From JAWVFM01 sp963823245 (GTDB taxonomy: Bacteria > Actinomycetota > Thermoleophilia > Solirubrobacterales > 70-9): DNA of 64,000 bases. The translations under genes were made by a program, and so were the position numbers. Where the stretch lies: positions 395,756 through 459,755 of the forward strand of contig CAWGKQ010000007.1 in the NCBI GenBank assembly GCA_963823245.1. The letters are read 5' to 3'. This document shows, piece by piece, positions 1 to 10,383 of this stretch. Under the pieces are notes generated by a model. It was not told where the DNA came from. It did no database searches and was given only the letters and a program-made list of their open reading frames with translations. How positions within the stretch are numbered: position 1 is the stretch's first letter; every line of letters starts with the position of its first letter.

Positions 1-2
1 AC

Positions 3-83
3 GAGCGCCTGGCCGCGATCGTGGAGTTGTGCGAGGCGCTCGCGGCGGCCACAGCCGACCAGCCGGCGGAGGCCGCCGCTTGA
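3..83 (+). CDS. C-terminal end of an upstream gene (possibly mfd)
   Basis: The last 26 codons of a gene entering from the left, ending in TGA. The visible residues are a short amphipathic helix followed by an Ala-rich tail. In related actinobacteria the gene before this SurA-like/mazG/eno series is often mfd, the transcription-repair coupling factor. That assignment is inferred from gene order only; nothing in the 26 residues proves it. Confidence 0.35.
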   Translation, partial: ERLAAIVELCEALAAATADQPAEAAA

Positions 84-120
84 ACTTGTCTAAAGCCTGG
101 CTCTATATGCTGCCCGGCTC

Positions 121-1476
121 GTGAGTCCCGCTCAGCGCAAAGGCAGCGGCCGCTCCACGCCTCGCAAGGCTCAGCCGAGGCCGAGCAAGGCGCCGGTCCA
201 GCCGAGGTTCAGCACGGCGCACCGCGTCGCGCTCATCGTGCTCGCCCTCGCGGTCGTCCTGACGACGGTCGGCTATGCCGCATTCCGCGGCCTCGGCCAG
301 CCGAGCATCCCCTCCGACGCGATCGCGGTGGTCCAGGACGCGCCGAACGGCACGGTCACCAAGGCGGAGTACGCCAGGGCCCTCTTCCAGGCCGTCCCGC
401 GGATCGGGCTGAGCAAGCTTCCCCCGCGCTCGAGCCCGCAGTTCACGACCGTGAAGCAGTCCGCGATCTCCGACCTGCTGCTGCAGCGCTGGATCGAGGG
501 CGAGGCGGCGGAGCGCGGACTCGACGTCTCCGGGACCGTGGTGCAGGACAAGCTCAAGTCGATCATCAGCTCCCAGTTCTCGAACAGCGAGAAGCAGTTC
601 CAGGCGTTCCTGAAGCAGTCGCATTTCACCCAGGAAGACGCGCTCGAGCGGGTGCGCCTCCAGATCCTCAGCACCCGCGTTCAGAATGCCGTTCTGCCGA
701 AGAAGGCGCCGAACGTGTCCGACGACGCGATCACCAACTACTACAACGCGAACCTCGCGCAGTTCGCGCAGCCGGCCACGCGCGACGTCCGTCTCGTGCT
801 CAACAAGAGCAAGGCGGAGGTGGAGAAGGCGAAGGCCGCGCTCGACGCCGACGACTCCACGGCCAACTGGAAGAAGGTCGCGAAGCAGTACTCGACCGAC
901 CCGACCACGAAGTCGGTCGGCGGCCTGCGCGCCCAGGTCGCCAAGGGGCAGAGCGAGCCCGCGCTGGACAGCGCGATCTTCGCGGCCGCGCCCCATCAGG
1001 TCATCGGCCCGATCAAGGGCCAGTCCGGCTACTACGTGATCGAGGTGGAGGCCATCCATCCGGCGTCGACGACGCCGCTCGCGAAGGTGCGGCCGCAGAT
1101 CCAGCAGCAGCTCGCGACGGCGCTCCAGGGGGCGACCGCCACCAACTTCCAGACGGACTTCAGCGACAAATGGACCTCGCGCACATTCTGCGATCCGGAT
1201 TACCTGATGTTCCGATGCTCGAACTACGAGCCGCCGCCCACCTGCACCGACGCGGCAGCGGCCAAGACCGGCTGCCCGGCGTTCGTCCCCGCGATCAAGC
1301 CCGTCGAGCCGGGCCACGCCGCCGTTTTCTTCACGATCCCGCCGCAGCCGCCGCAGGGCCCGATCCAGCCGCCGGCCAAGGGTGGCGCGGCCCTGCCGGG
1401 AGGCACACCGATACCCATCGGTCCGGGCGGCGCGCCCACTGCACCGCCGGGCGCGGCGCCGGTCCCCTCGGGCTGA
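121..1476 (+). CDS. SurA/PrsA-like peptidyl-prolyl isomerase (foldase)
   Basis: A 451-residue envelope protein predicted to help secreted proteins fold. A basic N-terminus is followed by one hydrophobic segment at about residues 38-58 (ALIVLALAVVLTTVGYAAF), so it is a membrane-anchored or secreted protein. A SurA_N-like helical region covers about 110-200. A parvulin (rotamase) domain at about 215-310 contains TDPTTKSVGGL and GPIKGQSGYYVIEVE, both typical of PpiC domains. The C-terminal 70 residues are rich in Pro, Gly and Ala and look disordered. The GTG start 38 bases after the preceding stop gives the complete anchor. The following mazG begins 8 bases after its stop, so they are probably cotranscribed. 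Confidence 0.85.
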   Translation: MSPAQRKGSGRSTPRKAQPRPSKAPVQPRFSTAHRVALIVLALAVVLTTVGYAAFRGLGQPSIPSDAIAVVQDAPNGTVTKAEYARALFQAVPRIGLSKLPPRSSPQFTTVKQSAISDLLLQRWIEGEAAERGLDVSGTVVQDKLKSIISSQFSNSEKQFQAFLKQSHFTQEDALERVRLQILSTRVQNAVLPKKAPNVSDDAITNYYNANLAQFAQPATRDVRLVLNKSKAEVEKAKAALDADDSTANWKKVAKQYSTDPTTKSVGGLRAQVAKGQSEPALDSAIFAAAPHQVIGPIKGQSGYYVIEVEAIHPASTTPLAKVRPQIQQQLATALQGATATNFQTDFSDKWTSRTFCDPDYLMFRCSNYEPPPTCTDAAAAKTGCPAFVPAIKPVEPGHAAVFFTIPPQPPQGPIQPPAKGGAALPGGTPIPIGPGGAPTAPPGAAPVPSG

Positions 1477-1483
1477 GGACAGC

Positions 1484-2143
1484 GTGGGCGACGAGCCCGC
1501 GGCCACAGAAGCGCTCGCCCGCCTCGACGAGATAACGCGGCGCCTGCGCCGGGAGTGCCCCTGGGATCGCGAGCAGGACGAGCGCTCGATCGTCCCGCAC
1601 ACGGTCGAGGAGGCCTACGAGCTCGCGGACGCCGCCGGGCGCGGTGACGACGCGAAGCTCGTCGACGAGCTGGGCGACGTGCTCTTCCAGGTGCATTTCC
1701 TGGCGCTTCTGCTCGAGGAGCGCGGCGCCGGCGATCTGGCGACGGTCGCCGAGGCGATGTCCCAGAAGCTGATCCGCCGCCACCCTCACGTCTTCGGCGA
1801 GGTCGAGGCCGAGACGGCGGGGGAGGTCCTGAAGAACTGGGACGCGATCAAGCGCGACGTGGAGGGGCGAACCTCGGCGGAGGAGCCGTTCGCGGATGTG
1901 CCCGAGAACCTTCCCGGCCTGCTCTACGCGCGGAAGATCCAGCGGCGCGCCGCCTCCGCCGGAGTCGGCGACCTCGAGGCCACCGAGGGCGTTTCGGATG
2001 CGGCGAGCCGCGAGGCGGCCGAGCGCTGGCTCGGCGACGCTCTCTTCTCGCTCGTTGACCTCTCCCGGCGCCTGCGGATCGACCCCGAGCTGGCGGTGCG
2101 GGCGGCCGCTGAGCGCTTCCGGGCCGCCGCAACCCCCAGATAA
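1484..2143 (+). CDS. mazG: Nucleoside triphosphate pyrophosphohydrolase MazG
   Basis: A 219-residue all-alpha NTP pyrophosphatase that removes non-canonical or excess nucleoside triphosphates. The N-terminal half carries the MazG signature: CPWDREQ at about residue 24, then EEAYEL and the metal-binding DELGDVLFQV, followed by KLIRRHPHVFG. The second half repeats the fold more weakly (GDALFSLVDLSRRLRIDPE), as in two-domain MazG. The GTG start at 1484 sits 8 bases after the foldase stop; an upstream start would overlap that gene heavily. It is followed 13 bases later by eno. Confidence 0.92.
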   Translation: MGDEPAATEALARLDEITRRLRRECPWDREQDERSIVPHTVEEAYELADAAGRGDDAKLVDELGDVLFQVHFLALLLEERGAGDLATVAEAMSQKLIRRHPHVFGEVEAETAGEVLKNWDAIKRDVEGRTSAEEPFADVPENLPGLLYARKIQRRAASAGVGDLEATEGVSDAASREAAERWLGDALFSLVDLSRRLRIDPELAVRAAAERFRAAATPR

Positions 2144-2156
2144 CCTCCCGCGTCCG

Positions 2157-3440
<1,284 letters not shown>

Positions 3441-3487
3441 TCCCCTCTCGGGGGAGGACGTCGGTCGCCACCGTCGAAGCCAGGGCC

Positions 3488-3835
3488 ATGGCCACCCGCG
3501 CCGCGACGGCCCACTCATACCGACTGCGCCCCGCGCCGCGCCGCGGCGCGCGCCGCTCGAGCCGGGTGCGGTGGGACAAGCTCGGGCGCGTCCTCCTCGT
3601 TCTCGTCCTCTTCGGCGTCCTCGCCTCCTACGTCGGCCCGTTGATGGGCCTGCTGGGCGCCTGGCACGAGAAGGGCGCGGCCGCCACGGAGCTCACCCAG
3701 CTCCGACACGAGCACGCGGCCCTGACCAAGAAGGCGCAGGAGAGCGAGGGCCCCGACGCGCTGGGCGCCGCCCGGCGCCTCGGGATGGTCGAGCCGGGCG
3801 AGCGCTCCTACTTCGTCAAGGGCCTTCCCAGGTAG
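3488..3835 (+). CDS. FtsB/DivIC-like septum formation initiator
   Basis: A 115-residue bitopic membrane protein of the FtsB/DivIC type, which links early and late divisome proteins. It has a basic cytoplasmic N-terminus, one transmembrane helix at about 36-55 (RVLLVLVLFGVLASYVGPL), then a coiled coil (AAATELTQLRHEHAALTKKAQ) and a short conserved end with ARRLGMVEPGE. That last motif is typical of the family, which helps because the protein is otherwise low in sequence identity. Its place straight after eno is the usual actinobacterial arrangement. The ATG at 3488 was chosen because it gives the normal short basic head. Confidence 0.85.
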   Translation: MATRAATAHSYRLRPAPRRGARRSSRVRWDKLGRVLLVLVLFGVLASYVGPLMGLLGAWHEKGAAATELTQLRHEHAALTKKAQESEGPDALGAARRLGMVEPGERSYFVKGLPR

Positions 3836-3854
3836 CGACCCCTGGGCGGCGGGC

Positions 3855-6063
3855 GTGAGCGCGCTCGCCTTCACGATCGCGCCCGGTAGCGAGCGCGTCC
3901 TCGGCGGGGGCGCCTATCTCGCCGGCGCCGTCGAGCTCGCGGTCGTGGTCGCCGCGCTCGCGTTCGGCGCGGTCTCGGTGCGCGCTCTGCTGATGCCGAA
4001 CTGGCGCGGCGCCCCGGCCCGGCTCGCCGAGCTGGTGCTGGGGGTCTCGGCGCTGGTCGTCACCTCGGAGCTGGTGGGGGTCGTGGGGCTCTTCACGGAG
4101 GCCGCCGAGATCGCGGCGCTGGTCGTCGTTGGCGTCGGCGGCGGGTTGGCCGCGCGAGCTCTCGGCGGGAGATGGACGCTGCCGGGCGCCGTCGCTCCGG
4201 CGGGGCCGCCCGCTCCGTCCGCGTCGTCGCTGGCGAAGCTCGTGGCGCTGTTCGTCGTCGCCGCCCTCGCTGCGGCATGGGCCGTCCCGACGCTCGGCAC
4301 CCTCGCCGCCGGCATGGACCGCTCCGACTCGCTCTGGTACCACATGCCGCTCGCGGCCCGCTGGGTGCAGACGTCGCACATCGGGCCCGTCTTCTTCTTC
4401 GACCCGATCTACTTCGCCTCGTTCTACCCGGCGAACTCCGAGATCCCGCACGCGCTCGGGATTCTCCTGTTTCAGCGCGACATCCTCTCGCCGCTCCTGA
4501 ACGACGGGTGGCTGGCGATGTCGCTGCTCGCGGCGTGGTGCATCGGCCGGCCCTACGGCCTGGGCCCGCAGGCGATGATCGGGGCCAGCGTCGGGCTCGG
4601 CGCCCAGATGCTGGTGGAGTTCCAGGCGGGCGAGGCGCTCAACGACATCACGGGCGTGGCGTTCACGCTGGCCGCGGCCGCAATCCTCGTCAACGCATAT
4701 GCGGGCCGGGAGCGGCGGATCCCGGCCCTCGCCATCGCCGGCCTCGCCATGGGCCTCGCGGCCGGCGTCAAGCTCTCGTTCCTCGCCCCGGCCGCGGTTC
4801 TCACGGTCGGCGTCATCGCCATCGCGGGGCGGGGGCATCGCGTGCGCACCGCCGTCGCCTGGATCGTGCCCATGGTCGCCACCGGCGGCTTCTGGTACCT
4901 GCGGAACCTCGTCGCGGTCGGCAACCCGATCCCCTACATCCACCACCTCGGGCCGATCTCGCTTCCGGGCCCGGTCCGCGACTTCTCGCTTCGCCCCGGC
5001 TACGCGGTGTCGCACTACTTCACCGACACGAACGTGTGGAGCCACTGGTTCTTCCCCGGCCTCCACGACTCGCTCGGGCTGTTCTGGCCGGCCACCGTGA
5101 TCGGCGTCGCCGTGATCTCGATCTGGGCGGTCGTCCGCGGCGGCGAGCCGATCCTGCGGCTCCTCGGCGCGGTCGCCGGCGTAACCGCGATCGCCTACCT
5201 CTTCACTCCTCTCACCGCGGCGGGGGTGCAGGGTCAGCCGATCGCCTTCGAGTGGAACCTCCGCTACCTGGCGCCGGCCGTCGCGCTCGCGTTCGCGATC
5301 CTGCCGTGCCTGCCCGCGGCGCGCGCGACCCCCGGGCGCCGGGGCGGCGTGCTCGCGGGGCTGGTGGTTCTGGTGGGCGTGACCATCGCCTCGCTCGTCG
5401 AGTGGCAGCAGGGGCACGTGAAGGGAGCGGTCGGGGTCGCGGTCGCGGTGCTGGCGCGCGGGCGGGGCGATCGCGCTCCTCGCCGGGCGCGGCGTCCGCT
5501 GGAGCTCGCTCGGCAGGGCGGCGAGGGCCGGGATCGCGGCGGCGGTCGTCGTCGCGGCCGTCGGCCTCGGCTACGGCTACCAGCTCCACTACCTCGAGCA
5601 CCGCTACGAGGACACCGGCGACCAGCAGGACCTGAACCGCACGCTCGCCTGGGCGCGCGACGTGCGCGACGCGCGCATCGCGGTCGCCGGGATCAGGGGG
5701 GTGTTCACCCAGTACGCCTTCTACGGAACCGACCTCTCGAACCGCGTGCAGTGGCTCGGCCGGCGCGTCGCCGACGACGGCTACGCCCGCATCGGCACCT
5801 GCGAGGCCTGGCGGAAGGCGGTGAACGCGGGGCACTTCACCCACGTCATCACCACCTTCGACCCCTACCTGCCGGGGACGCTCAAGAACACGCCGGAGGG
5901 CCGATGGACGGGCTCCGACCCGAACGCCAAGGTCGTGCTGCGCCAGGGGCCCGTGCAGGTCTTCCGGATCACGGGCCGGCTCGACCCGGCGGGCTGCAAG
6001 GGCCAGAGGCCGCTCACCGAGCGCCAGCTCCACGGCGTTCCCGATCCCACCCGCAAGGCCTGA
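3855..6063 (+). CDS. Polytopic membrane protein, GT-C-like glycosyltransferase (one frameshift)
   Basis: A protein of about 735 residues with at least ten hydrophobic segments in its first 530 residues, then a soluble region. After the second helical block it has a DRSDSLWYHMPLAARW motif, an acidic first-loop feature like that of GT-C or PMT/ArnT-type glycosyltransferases. The likely role is sugar transfer from a lipid carrier outside the membrane. The frame changes at about 5455 by one base. After it the protein continues with another TM helix (AGIAAAVVVAAVGLGYGYQ) and a globular tail ending PDPTRKA. The next membrane gene starts 3 bases later. Neighbouring sulfotransferases and a flippase support a surface-polymer role; the exact substrate cannot be read. 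Confidence 0.7.
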
Positions 6064-6066
6064 GCC

Positions 6067-8537
6067 GTGCCCGCCGTCCTCGCCACCGCGCTCGTCATCG
6101 TCGCCGCCTCGTTCGTCGCGGGCCGTGCGTTCCTCTACGTCCTGGGCCGCTCGCGGCCCACGTGGCTGTCGGGCGCGATCGGCTTCGCGCTCCTGGTCAT
6201 CGCGGCCCCGCTGCTGATCCGCCTCCCCGGCCGGGCAACAACGGCGGCGATCATCCTGGGCCTTCTTCTTCTCATCTCTCTGGCCTTGATGAGAACGAGG
6301 TTCTTCGCGCAACGAGAGGGCGGGGTCGGACTCCGGCGACGACCATCCCGGCGTTGTACGTCGCGAAAGCGATGTGCAACGCGGGCAGGGAGAAGCCGGA
6401 GTCGCGACCCCCGCCGAGCAGCGCTGGACGGCCCTGGCCACGGTTCTGATCGTCCTGGCGGTGCGTGCCTGCCGTTCGTCTTCAACGAGCGCGTCGGGAT
6501 TCTCGGCGAGGGCATCTACACCAACGACCAGGCCGCGCAGCTCTACTGGACCGATTGGCTGCAGAACGGCTTCGGCCCCGAGCCCGCGGCGGTGAAGTTC
6601 GGCTACCCGGTCGGCCCGCAGGCGGTGACCGCGGTCGCGGCGGAGCCCACCGGCGCCTCGCTCGAGCACGCGTTCGACGGGCTGCTGATCGCGATCCCGA
6701 TCCTCGCGGCGCTGGCGGCCCTCTCGGCGCTGTCGGAGCTTCCGCCCGTGCGGCGCGTGGTCGCCGCGTCGCTGACCGGCCTGCCGTACCTGGCCGCGGC
6801 GTTCCTCGCCCAGAGCGCCTTCAAGGAGACGGCGATGGCGCTGCTCGTGCTCGCCACGGCGATCGCCCTCGGCGAGTGGGCGCGCGAGGGGGTGCCCAAG
6901 CGCGCGACGCTCGGGGCGCTCCTCGCCCTCGCCGGCGCGTCGGTGTTCGTCTACAGCCTGCCGGGGCTCATCTGGCTCGCCGCTCGCCCTGCCGATCTGG
7001 CTCGCGATGGAGCTTCTCGCCGGTCGTCGCCCGGTTGAGCTCGGCGCGGCGCGGGCGGCGGTCGCTCGCCACCGCTGGATCGCGATCGGGGCGGTGATCG
7101 TGCTCGCGGCGGTGATCGTTCTCGGCGCCGGCCCCGCGGCGAACTTCGTCGACCAGGTGGGCAAGGTCCAGGCCTCGGCCGGCCGCCTCAGCTCGCCGAT
7201 CTCGCCGGGCGAGGCGTTCGGCATCTGGCCGGAGGGCGACTTCCGCCTCGTCCGGGGCGACGTCTCGGGCTCGATCCCGGCGGCCGCCTTCGCGCTCCTC
7301 TGCATAGGCCTGGGCCTCGTGGCAGCCTGGCGCCGCCGCGACACGGCCCTGATGGCGACCGCGGTGGCGGGCGGCCTGATCTACGCGGCGGCCCGCCTCG
7401 AGGCGAGCATCTACGTCCAGGCGAAGGCGTTGGCGGTGATCGCCCCGGTCCTTGCATTCACGGCCCTGAAGGGCCTGCTCGCGTGGCCCGTGAAGGGCGA
7501 GGACGATTCTGGCGACGAGCATTCCCGGTTTGTACGTCCCGCAAGGGATGTGCAAACCGGGCCGCGAGGCGCCAGGATCGTCCTCGCCCTCGGCGCGCGT
7601 CTTCGCGATCGGCGCCGCCGCCTCCACCTTCCTCGCCCTGCGCTCGGCCCCGATGAGCTTCGATCGCCGCGGCGCCGACCTCGAGACCCTCGCCTCGAGG
7701 ATCCAGGGCAAGAGCGTCATCTTCCTCGGCCTCGACCGCTTCGCCGCCTACTGGCTGCGGGGCACGCTCGTCCAGAGCCCCGGCGGCTACGTTCCGCCCG
7801 AGGTCAAGGCGCGCAGTCAGAAGCCGTGGCTGCAGGGCCAGGGGATCGATTTCGACACGGTCTCGCCGCACAAGCTCGATCGCTACCGCTACGCGATCAC
7901 GACCGACGCCCCGTTCCAGTCGACGCCGCCGCCGAACTTCCACCGCGTCGCCACCGCCGGCGAATACGTGCTCTACAAGCGCGTGGGGGAGACGCCGATC
8001 CAGAAGATCCTCGACGGCGAGGACGGCTCGCCCGGCGTGGTCGCGAAGCGATCGCGCGACTGCGGCACCCAGTTCGGGACCCTCAACGGAACGGCGACGG
8101 TCCTGCCCAAGCCGGTCGTCAGGGGCCCGATCGGCTGGTCGCAGCCGCTCCCGTTCGACGCGCCCGCCACGGCCACACGCACGCTCCGGCTCCCGCCCGG
8201 GCGGTGGCGCCTGTCGCTCCAGTACGACTCGCAGGTCCCGCTCACCGTCCGGGCCGGCGAGAGCTCGGTGCGGCTGCCGCCGTCGCTCGACGGCATGTAC
8301 CTCACCCATCAGGGCGAGGGCGCGTGGTGGTCGGCGGGCACGATCCGCGTGCCGAAGACCGGCCCGGTGAAGGTGGCCGTGATCGCCGCGGAGCCGAGCT
8401 CGCTGCAGGACGCGCTCGGCGTGGAGCGGCGGGTTTGGCTGGGCGGGATCGCGGCCACACGGGCCGTTCCGGCCCAGTCGGTTCCGGTCGGAGGCGCCTG
8501 CGGTCGCTACGTCGATCACTACCTGCTCGCTGACTAA
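6067..8537 (+). CDS. Second polytopic membrane protein, interrupted by two palindromic elements
   Basis: A long membrane protein of about 800 residues, most like the preceding gene in layout. It has two N-terminal helices (VIVAASFVAGRAFLYVL, IILGLLLLISLAL), more helices from 6420 to 7490, then a soluble C-terminal domain (7600-8537) ending YVDHYLLAD. The loop GEGIYTNDQAAQLYWTDWL resembles the acidic first loop of GT-C transferases. The frame changes across both palindromes (6322-6411, 7495-7589) and also near 6462 and 6985. Without the palindromes, membrane segments on both sides line up as one protein. Either the gene is disrupted or the elements are tolerated in loops. It is probably part of the glycan operon with its neighbours. 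Confidence 0.65.
6322..6411. repeat. Palindromic element A, two-stem hairpin inside a gene
   Basis: A 90-base imperfect palindrome. The outer arms GGGGTCGGACTCCGGC (6322-6337) and GCCGGAGTCGCGACCCC (6395-6411) pair. An internal loop follows, then inner arms CCCGGCGTTGTACGTCGC (6347-6364) and GCGATGTGCAACGCGGG (6369-6385) closed by a GAAA loop. It lies between two membrane segments of the gene at 6067. It shares its core with the element at 7495-7589. There is no T-run, so it is not an ordinary terminator. Confidence 0.75.
7495..7589. repeat. Palindromic element B, two-stem hairpin inside the same gene
   Basis: A 95-base palindrome. The outer arms GGGCGAGGACGATTCTGGCG (7495-7514) and CGCCAGGATCGTCCTCGCCC (7570-7589) match at 19 of 20 positions. 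The inner arms CCCGGTTTGTACGTCCC (7524-7540) and GGGATGTGCAAACCGGG (7545-7561) are closed by a GCAA loop. The core TTGTACGTC/GATGTGCAA and the flanking GGCGACGA are shared with element A, while the outermost arms differ. It falls between the last membrane segment and the soluble C-terminal domain of its host gene. Confidence 0.8.
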
Positions 8538-8546
8538 CCTCGGGTT

Positions 8547-9485
8547 ATGGACGCCTCGGCAAGCGAATCGAGACGCGAGGTCGCCCCGATCGTGTTCGTG
8601 GGCGGCACCGGGCGAAGCGGAACGCACATCATCGGCAAGCTCCTCGGCCGCAGCGCCGACCTCGCCCTCGTGCCCGTGGAGTGCCGCTTCCACGTCGAGC
8701 CGCGGGGCTTTCCGGGCCTGCTCTCGGGCGAGGTCTCGAAGCGCCGCTTCATGCGGCGGATGCGGGGCTTTTGGTGGAAGGGCTTCCAGGGCACGCGGCG
8801 GCGCGGCATGTACAAGTTCATCGAGCGCGACCGCTACGACGCCGCCCTGGCGGCCTTCTCGGAGCGCTTCGACGCCGAGCCGGAGGAGGCGTGCCGTCGC
8901 CTGTTCTACGACCTGCTCTGGTTCCGCGCCGAGCGCAAGGGCGCGAAGGGGATCGTGGAGCAGTCCACCGACGTCGTCGCTGCGGCGCCGACGCTTCTGC
9001 GTCTCTTTCCCGAGGCCAGGTTCGTCCACGTCGTTCGCGACGGCCGCGACGCCTCGGCCTCCAGGGTCTCGCAGACGAACCGGATCATCTACCCCCGCAA
9101 CCGCAAGCAGGGCATCGTGTGGTGGGAGAAGCGTATGAGCCGCATCGCCGCCGGGATCGAGGCGATCCCGCCGGAGCGGTTGCTCGAGGTATCGATCGAC
9201 GAGCTCGTCGCGTCCAAGTTCGCGGGTGCGCTGAGGCCGCTAACCGACTTTGCCGGCGTCGCGGCCGGCTACCGGGTGCGCCGCTACTACAAGTCCCGCA
9301 TGAACGCCGAGCGCGCCAACCAGGGTCGCTGGCGCCGCGATCTGACCGTCTGCGACGCCAAGGAGATCGACGAGCTCTACGCCGCGGCTCTCGACCGCCT
9401 GGAGGCGGAGGGGTTGACCGCGGTTCCCCTTCTGCGCAAGTCGCTCGAGCGGGCTGAGCGGGACCCGCAGGTGCAGGCGGCATGA
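8547..9485 (+). CDS. Sulfotransferase family protein (first of an adjacent pair)
   Basis: A 312-residue PAPS-dependent sulfotransferase-fold protein. The 5'-phosphosulfate loop is FVGGTGRSGTHIIGKLL at residues 17-33. The 3'-phosphate-binding segment is RFVHVVRDGRDASAS in the middle of the chain, preceded by IVEQSTD, which fits the usual E-x-S/T strand. Length is normal for the family. It starts at ATG 8547, 9 bases after the membrane gene, and its stop overlaps the next sulfotransferase by 4 bases, so the two are translationally coupled. The acceptor is likely a sugar of the surface polymer made by neighbouring genes; this is inferred from context. Confidence 0.85.
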   Translation: MDASASESRREVAPIVFVGGTGRSGTHIIGKLLGRSADLALVPVECRFHVEPRGFPGLLSGEVSKRRFMRRMRGFWWKGFQGTRRRGMYKFIERDRYDAALAAFSERFDAEPEEACRRLFYDLLWFRAERKGAKGIVEQSTDVVAAAPTLLRLFPEARFVHVVRDGRDASASRVSQTNRIIYPRNRKQGIVWWEKRMSRIAAGIEAIPPERLLEVSIDELVASKFAGALRPLTDFAGVAAGYRVRRYYKSRMNAERANQGRWRRDLTVCDAKEIDELYAAALDRLEAEGLTAVPLLRKSLERAERDPQVQAA

Positions 9486-10378
9486 GCGACCGACCGCTCA
9501 TCTTCGTCGGCGGCACCGGCCGCTCCGGCACTCACGTCATCTCCCGGCTGCTCGGCCGGCATCCGACTCTCGCCGACGTCCCGATCGAGTCGCGCTTCCA
9601 CTGCCACGGCCCGAAGGGTTTCCCCGATCTGCTCGGCGGTCGCGTGCAGGTCTCCGACTTCGTCTGGAAGCTGCGCCAGTTCTGGTGGCACCGCGTCCGC
9701 AGGGAGGACCTCGAACCCCGCGGCCTCTACAACGTCTGCACGAGGCGGCGCTTCGACGACGCGGTCGCGGCCTTCGAGGACGCCTACGACGCCGATCCCC
9801 GCGAGGCCTGCCGCCGCCTGTTCGCCGAGCTCCTCTACCCGATCGCGGACGAGCTCGGGCGACCCGGCCTCGTCGAGATGAGCTCGCACAACGTCAGGGA
9901 GGCGCCGGTCCTCGAGGACCTCTTCCCTCACGCGAGGTTCATCCACGTCTTCCGCGACGGCCGCGACGTCGCCTCGTCGATCACGACCAAGACGTGGGGG
10001 CCCGACCGGCTCGCCGGGGCAATCGACTGGTGGGCGGAGCGGATGAGGGCGATCGACGCAGGCGTCAGCCGCGACGACGCGGTGCCCGAGCACTTCCACA
10101 CCGTGCTCCTCGACGACCTCGTCGAGCGCGATCGCGAGTCGACCTACGAGAGGCTCCTCGCCTTCTGCGAGGTCGACGACGCGCCGGCGATGCGCGCGTA
10201 CTTCGACGAGGAGATGAGCCCGGGCGCGGCGAACCTGGGCCGCTGGCGTCGCGGGCTGGGCTCCGTCGGCGTGTGGAGGGTCGAGCGCCGGTACCGACGC
10301 ACCCTCGACGCGCTCGCGCGCGAGGGCAACCACGCGGCGCCGGCGCTGCTCGCGAGTATTTCCAGTGAAGAGCTCTAG
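9482..10378 (+). CDS. Sulfotransferase family protein (second of the pair)
   Basis: A 298-residue paralogue of the upstream gene. It has FVGGTGRSGTHVISRLLGRHP near residue 8 as PAPS 5'-loop and RFIHVFRDGRDVASSITTK as 3'-phosphate site. Shared lengths, motif spacing and the common segment W(K/H)..R...RG(M/L)Y indicate tandem duplication, but the sequences have diverged well beyond recent copies, so the acceptors may differ. It overlaps the upstream stop by ATGA. The glycosyltransferase at 10384 begins 5 bases after its stop, supporting one operon. Confidence 0.85.
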   Translation: MSDRPLIFVGGTGRSGTHVISRLLGRHPTLADVPIESRFHCHGPKGFPDLLGGRVQVSDFVWKLRQFWWHRVRREDLEPRGLYNVCTRRRFDDAVAAFEDAYDADPREACRRLFAELLYPIADELGRPGLVEMSSHNVREAPVLEDLFPHARFIHVFRDGRDVASSITTKTWGPDRLAGAIDWWAERMRAIDAGVSRDDAVPEHFHTVLLDDLVERDRESTYERLLAFCEVDDAPAMRAYFDEEMSPGAANLGRWRRGLGSVGVWRVERRYRRTLDALAREGNHAAPALLASISSEEL

Positions 10379-10383
10379 CCATC

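Noticed and set aside
103..1602. A long minus-strand open frame opposite the foldase gene
   Set aside because: Arg-rich composition, no domain, and the plus-strand frame has clear foldase motifs; it is a high-GC shadow.
5440..5470. Programmed ribosomal frameshift in the membrane glycosyltransferase gene
   Set aside because: No slippery heptamer or downstream pseudoknot is evident, and one-base changes are common across the window, so error or decay is simpler.
6322..7589. Elements A and B as ordinary transcription terminators
   Set aside because: They lie within coding sequence, lack a T-run, and have conserved cores with compensatory changes, none of which a terminator needs.
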